Origin: Saposhnikovia divaricata
Taxonomy: Eukaryota; Streptophyta; Magnoliopsida; Apiales; Apiaceae
Length of the DNA: 64,000 nucleotides
Direction: 5' to 3'
Assembly (NCBI GenBank): GCA_036435485.1
Contig: CM071597.1
Location: forward strand, 172,528,147-172,592,146
Shown here: positions 58,187 to 64,000 of the stretch, piece by piece
Layout: every line of letters begins with the position of its first letter
Position numbering within the stretch: the stretch's first letter is position 1
Translations under genes and position numbers: made by a program
The notes under the pieces: generated by a model
Seen by the model: the letters and a program-made list of their open reading frames with translations, nothing else
Database searches by the model: none
What the model was told of the DNA's origin: nothing

Positions 58187-59127
58187 CTATTGGTAATTTT
58201 CACTCCTTGATATTAATTCTTCGGATTAGTTTCTTGTTTTCTTTTGTTTGTTTTTTTTAGGGAATTGTGAAGCGGAGAAAAGCTTGGACAAGAAGATCGC
58301 TAGAAGGCCTCGCTGTCTCTTTTGAAATTTTTTGGAAGCGCTTTTCGGTATTCCGTATCACCTCTCTCTATTTTTCTTTTCTTTCTCATAATTGAAAAAA
58401 CCCAAAAAAAAAAAAAAAATTAAATATTTGAAAAACCCAAAAATATTAGTTAGTTAATTGTTTGTTAATAACCAATTTGCTGCATCATTCATTCTCTCAC
58501 ATAGGATCACATCATCTAGATTTCTTTATTGTATTTATTGCTTTCCATCTTATATAACTGTGGTGATTGCTGGAGGAAAGAGGTACGTACAATTTAGAAT
58601 AGAACACGTAGTGTAGTGCATCCATAAGTGTTTACTTTCTTGTTCTTTGTGTGTTGCATCATTCAATCAATCTTAAGGGTGCCACCCAATTACAAGATAA
58701 GGTGGGGGATTTCATCACCCTTTCCTTGGCCCACAAATCACTAATTCCTTCATCTTGCATTCCCCTTTCCTTAATAAAACTAAGTAGACGTTAGCCCCTA
58801 GGATCTCACGCTCAATTAGGAAGAGAATCTAGGAGGAACAAATCACTAAGTATTCTTTCGTTTGGTGTCTAGGCAAGCGTGACGCTTACCTGGCTAATTT
58901 GGATTGGTGTCTAGAAAGGTGTTTAGCCTCTTGGCAATGCTTGCACCTGCCTGGCCAGTCAGGACGAATGCTTTTTGAGTTGTGACTTTTAGTAGTATCT
59001 TATTGTTAGGAGCAAGGTCTAGATTTTTTTTAGGTTAATATAGATTTTTCTTTTTAATTTTCCATATTTTTTTTGTGTTTACTTATAGCTCTTGTCTGCT
59101 ACGTGCTTAATTGTTTACTTCTCTTGT
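58187..59127 (+). other. Leader between primer site and gag
   Basis: Untranslated leader with an A-rich tract (58398-58420) and the twice-used AAAAACCCAAAAA. There is a duplicated GGTGTCTAG phrase near 58863 and 58906, with a CCTGGC pair. No ORF is supported. Confidence 0.6.
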
Positions 59128-62100
59128 ATGCAAAGTGCTTGGGTTCGAGACACTACATCTAGATTAGTAAGACAAACCAATCTGTCATCTCCTAAAGTAG
59201 TAAGGCAACTTGAGTTCTCTTCACCCACTAGAATTGAGTCAAAAGAATTAGAAGTTCAACCCGTAGTCATGGCTGTTTCACTTAAAGACCGTTGTTACCC
59301 CGCTCGTACCGCTCAACCCTCATGCATAGTCTTACCCGCAGTAACCGCGAATAACTTTGAAATCAAACATCACAACATTAGCATGTTACCTAGGTTTGCT
59401 GGGGTAGAGGGAGAGGATCCATATCTTTTCATTCGAGAGTTTGAGGAAGTGTGTGCATTACAAAAACTTCAACAATTGAGTGAGGATTCCATTAGGCTCA
59501 GGCTTATTAATTTTGCTTTGAAAGAAGATGCTAAACAGTGGTTGTACAGTCTACCCGTTAATTCTATTTCCACATGGGAGGGATTTGTTGCTATCTTTCT
59601 TAAAAAATATTTTCCAAACCATAAGGCAAACAGACTTAGGAATGAAATCAACCAATTTCAACAAAATCGGAATGAGTCTTTTTGGAAATATTTTGATAGA
59701 TTTAAAAAGTTGTTGTCTAAATGTCCTCAACATGGTATAGAAAAATGGAGACTTTGCAAAATTCTTTATGAAGCCTTAGATAGCCAAACCACTGCTTTGT
59801 TAGAGTCTATGTGTAATGGTAAGTTTATGGACAAAGATGAAGATGAAGCTTGGCAATTTTTTGAGGAGTTAGCTGAAAGAACAATGTTGTGGGAGTCAAC
59901 TAGGGAACCTAATCAGGAAGCTGAAAAATCTAACTCATCTAAGGGCTTACACACAGTTGGTAATTCTATTGCAACCGAAGCTAAGTTAGCTACACTCACT
60001 AGACGTCTAGAAGCCTTAGAAACCAGCAATGTGTCATCTCAAATGTCTCTCTGTGCAAACTGTAGTTCTCCTAATCATGTTGTAGAGAATTGCCCTGAAA
60101 TTGAACAAGTCAATGCCATGTTTCAACCTAGAGTTAGGAATGATCCTTATGCACCCACATATAATCCTGGTTGGAAGAGTCACCCAAATTTCTCATGGAA
60201 CCAAGGTCAATACAATCAGTATAATCAAAACCCTCAACCTGCTTTTCAAAAGCCCAATCCTGGTCCATACCCAACTCAAAATCCTAATTCATATCCACCT
60301 CAAAATCTTGGTCATTATCCAAACTCAATCCCCATGAATCCTCCTGGTTTTAGTGAATCTGATAAGAAATTGAATTCTATTGAAAAGAGTATGGAGGCAT
60401 TACTCAAATCTCAACAATCTTTCATGCAAACCATGACCCAAGATAGGCAGTTACTAAATTCCAACACTCAAGCCATATCTAAGCTAGAGGTCCAAGTCAG
60501 TCAATTGGCAAACACAATCAATGAGAGAGAGAAAAATAGATTTCCTAGTCAACCCGAGACTAATCCTAAATTTCATCCAAATCTAAAGTCTCATGAAAAT
60601 GTAAATTCTGTTATCTCTCTAAGGTCTGGTAATCAATTCAACAATCATGCTGGTGTCAATACTCAAGAAGAAGATAAGCTAACATCTGAACCAAATCCTT
60701 TACTCTTGAATCCTAGTCTTAAGCAATCCTCAAATTCCGAGAGTTCTGAAGTAGATAAAGCTGATGAGTCATCACCATCCGATGAACCACCTTCGAAACC
60801 CCACTCTGATGTGTCTAATGAAAAAGTCTTTAAGCCGAAAGCCCCATTTCTTCAAAGACTTACTTCAAACAAACAATCTGCTCAGTTAGATAAGATTTTG
60901 GAAGTCTTTAAGCAAGTCAAGATTAACATTCATCTTTTAGATGCGATTCAACAAGTTCCCTCTTATGCTAAGTGTCTAAAAGATTTATGTACTCATAAAA
61001 GAACCACTCATGTTCCTAAGAAAGCTTTCCTAACATCTCATGTTAGCTCTATTTTGTCAAATCAAATCCCTGTGAAGTATAAGGATCCTGGTTGTCCTAC
61101 CATCTCTTGTGTCATAGGTGATACTTTCATTGATAAAGCTTTACTCGATCTAGGAGCTAGTGTGAATCTTCTTCCATTATCTGTCTACCAAGCCTTGGGT
61201 TTAGGTGAACTTAAGAAGACTAGTGTCACTCTTCAGTTAGCTGATCGTTCTGTTAAAACTCCTACAGGTATAGTGGAAGATGTGTTGATTAAGGTTGGTG
61301 ATTTTGTCTTCCCCGTCGACTTTGTTGTTCTAGAAACCGAACCAGTCAAAAATCTCAAAAATCAAATTCCCATAATTTTAGGAAGACCTTTTCTTGCCAC
61401 ATCTAATGCCTTAATTAACTGTAGGAATGGTTTAATGAAGCTAACTTTTGGAAACATGACAACTGATCTCAACATTTTCAATGTAGGAAAACAACCCAAT
61501 GACTATTTTGACCAACCCATAGAAATTAACATGATTGATGAGTTAGTTGATAATGAAGTCATGAATGTTGATGATGTGCTTAGCTTTTGTCAAAACTACT
61601 TTGGTCAAGAATGGGATGATACTTGTCATAAAAATGAGGTCAATGAAATGTTAGAGTCCACCATTCCTAGTACCAGCCAAGAGTTAGAACCTTCTCATTT
61701 GCCACTTTATGAAGCTAATGAATCAGTTGAAACAAGTCCACCAGAATTAGAACTCAAACCTCTTCCCGAAACTCTTAAGTATATGTTTCTAGGCCCTTCT
61801 GAGTCTTTCCCAGTCATAATTGCATCTGATCTGTCACCTTCTCAAGAGGAAGAACTCTTACTTGTACTTAGAGAGAATAAGGAAGCCATAGGGTGGAGCA
61901 TATCCGATATCAAGGGAATTAGCCCTGCCATTGTCCAACATAGGATTCACTTAGTTGATGATGCTAAACCAGTTAGGGAGCCACAAAGGAGGTTAAACCC
62001 GACTCTTAAGGAAGTTGTTAGGAAGGAAATCCTTAAATGTCTAGATAATGGAATCATCTATCCTATATCTGATAGTTCTTGGGTCAGTCCTGTTCAAGTA

Positions 62101-64000
62101 GTGCCTAAAAAGTCAGGGATCACTGTAGTTGTCAATGAGGATGATGAACTAGTTCCCACTCGTGTCCAATCTGGTTGGAGAATGTGTATTGATTATAGGA
62201 AACTAAATGCTGCCACTAGAAAAGATCATTTTCCTCTACCCTTCATTGATCAAATCTTAGAAAGGTTAGCAGGTCACTCATACTATTGCTTTCTAGATGG
62301 TTTTTCTGGTTATTTTCAAATTCCCATTGCTCCTGAGGATCAAGAAAAGACCACCTTCACTTGTCCATTTGGAACCTTTGCCTATCGTCGTTTAGCTTTT
62401 GGTCTAACCACTGCCCCTGCCACCTTTCAAAGATGTATGATGAGCATTTTCTCTGACATGGTAGGAGAATTCCTAGAAATCTTTATAGATGACTTTTCCA
62501 TCTTTGGTTCTTCTTTTCATCAGTGTCTTCATCATCTTGACTTAGTTTTAAAACGATGTAAAGAAACAAACCTTGTTCTTAATTGGGAAAAGTGTCATTT
62601 CATGGTTAAAGAAGGAATTGTTCTTGGTCATAAAATTTCATCAAAGGGAATTGAAGTTGATAAAGCTAAAATTGATCTCATTGCTAATCTACCTCCACCA
62701 AAATCTATCAAAGAAATTCGTTCCTTTTTAGGGCATGCTGGTTTTTATAGGCGTTTCATTAAAGATTTTAGCAAAAAGGCTAGACCATTGACCAACATAA
62801 AATTTGAATTCTCTAATGAATGTCTTCAATCATTTGATCATCTTAAGAAAGAATTGACCTCAGCCCCTATCATTCAATCCCCTGATTGGAATCAACCTTT
62901 TGAGCTTATGTGTGACGCGTCTGATTATGCCGTAGGAGCAGTTTTGGGACAAAGAATTAATAAGATACCTCATGTCATATACTATGCTAGTAAGACTCTA
63001 AATGATGCTCAACTCAACTACTCCACCACTGAAAAAGAACTTCTAGCTGTTGTTTTTGCTCTTGAAAAATTCAGGTCGTATCTTATAGGTTCGAAAATCA
63101 TTGTTTACACAGACCACTCTGCTCTTAGATATCTCTTCTCTAAGAAAGACTCAAAAGCCCGATTGATTAGGTGGGTCTTGTTGCTCCAAGAGTTTGACCT
63201 AGAAATTAGGGATAAGAAGGGTTCTGAAAATGTTGTTGCTGATCATCTTTCCCGTCTAGTAGTGGAGTCCACCATTGATATGCCTTTGAATGAGTCTTTT
63301 CCTGATGAGAACCTTCTTTCCATATCTACCACTCCTTGGTTTGCTGATATTGTTAACTACCTTGTCACTGGTGCTATTCCTTCTCATTGGTCTAAGCAAG
63401 ATAAATCCAAATTTCTCTCACAAGTCAAATACTTCTTTTGGGATGATCCCTATCTTTTTAAGTATTGTTCGGACCAAATCATTAGGAGGTGTGTTCCAAA
63501 CCATGAGTTTAGAAGTATACTTTCCTTTTGTCATGATCAGGCTTGTGGAGGTCACTTTAGTGCTAAAAAGACTGCTGCTAAAATACTTCAATCTGGTTTC
63601 TACTGGCCCAATCTGTTTAAAGATTCTGCTGAATTTTGTGCCGCTTGTAGTAGGTGTCAACATTTAGGAAAGATCACTAGAAGAAACATGATGCCAATGA
63701 ATCCAATCTTAGTTATTGAGATCTTTGATGTTTGGGGAATAGATTTTATGGGTCCCTTTCCTAACTCTTTTGGTAACCTCTACATTCTCTTAGCGGTTGA
63801 TTATGTCTCTAAATGGGTCGAAGCCATACCAACTAAGTCTAATGATAACAAGGTAGTTCTTAAGTTCTTAAAGGAGAATATCTTTCTAGATTTGGTACGC
63901 CTAGAGCTATAATTAGTGACCAAGGTAAGCATTTCAAAAACCATCAGTTTGAGTCTCTTTTGAGGAAGTATTCCATCACTCATAAGATAGCCACACCTTA
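59128..64000 (+). CDS. Athila-type gag-pol polyprotein, partial, frameshifted in integrase
   Basis: The frame is open from before 59092; the first ATG is 59128 and a second candidate is 59269. Order: gag (HNISMLPRFAGVEGEDPYLF, FKKLLSKCPQHGIEKWRLCK); one zinc knuckle (CANCSSPNHVVENC near residue 310); a Pro/Gln/Asn-rich stretch; protease with DLGASVNLLPLSVYQ near 674 (the Athila form of D-T/S-G-A); RT with IFIDDFSIFG near 1118; RNase H (MCDASDYAVGAVLGQ, YTDHSALRYLFSKKD); integrase zinc region (HDQACGGHF ... CSRCQHLGK); and core (VWGIDFMGPFPNS, AVDYVSKWVEAIP). At 63881-63888 one base appears to be missing. The frame then stops at 63910-63912, but the next frame continues the core (ISDQGKHFKNH) to the window edge. 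Otherwise undamaged, so fairly young. Confidence 0.93.

Overview
This window is nuclear DNA from a flowering plant, most likely a eudicot with a large, repeat-rich genome. The evidence is Ty3/gypsy elements of the Tat, Tekay/Del and Athila lineages, Ty1/copia LTRs, CACTA and hAT DNA transposons, and decayed fragments of plant genes (an ABCB19-type transporter, F-box/LRR, UBP14, PNPase, MAP65). I see no intact ordinary host gene, no rRNA or tRNA gene and no CRISPR array. Nearly everything is transposable elements nested in one another, in different states of decay.

Layout. (1) 1-3769: an ABCB19-like pseudogene on the minus strand, then a GCGGG-rich stretch holding an F-box/LRR relic that a 293-bp hAT-type MITE has split (8-bp target duplication). 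(2) 3770-22100: a degenerate Tat-lineage Ty3/gypsy element on the minus strand (gag, protease, RT, two RNase H regions, integrase). It appears to carry an antisense, four-exon extra gene with a Transposase_28-like protein (3770-6543). A 7,526-bp CACTA transposon (9029-16554) and a 631-bp copia solo LTR (19976-20606) are inserted in its coding region; both target duplications are readable and the reading frame resumes across each insertion. (3) The CACTA element has no recognisable transposase. It carries pieces of three host genes, all on the minus strand (UBP14, PNPase, MAP65), and about 17 copies of a ~175-bp satellite. (4) 22952-33091: an Athila/Tat-type LTR with its primer-binding site, then a heavily decayed chromovirus pol, its long LTR, and a copia-related element inside that LTR. 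(5) 33092-50564: a second, 5'-truncated copy of the same LTR, split by a very young 14.6-kb Tekay/Del-like element (35055-49683). The 4.26-kb LTRs of that element differ at only four substitutions and two indels that I could find. (6) 50565-57000: the 3' end of another element (antisense ORF, purine tract, LTR), interrupted by a 3.7-kb solo LTR. (7) 57001-64000: the 5' LTR, primer site and gag-pol of an Athila-type element that runs off the right edge, with a frameshift in integrase.

The most interesting points are the multi-gene capture plus satellite inside one CACTA element, and the young Tekay element. In the latter, a short GC-rich ORF in the 5' LTR lines up, in frame and with plausible splice sites, with an extra ORF before gag; the implied intron would remove the primer-binding site. 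All family names come from reading motifs by eye, with no database search.
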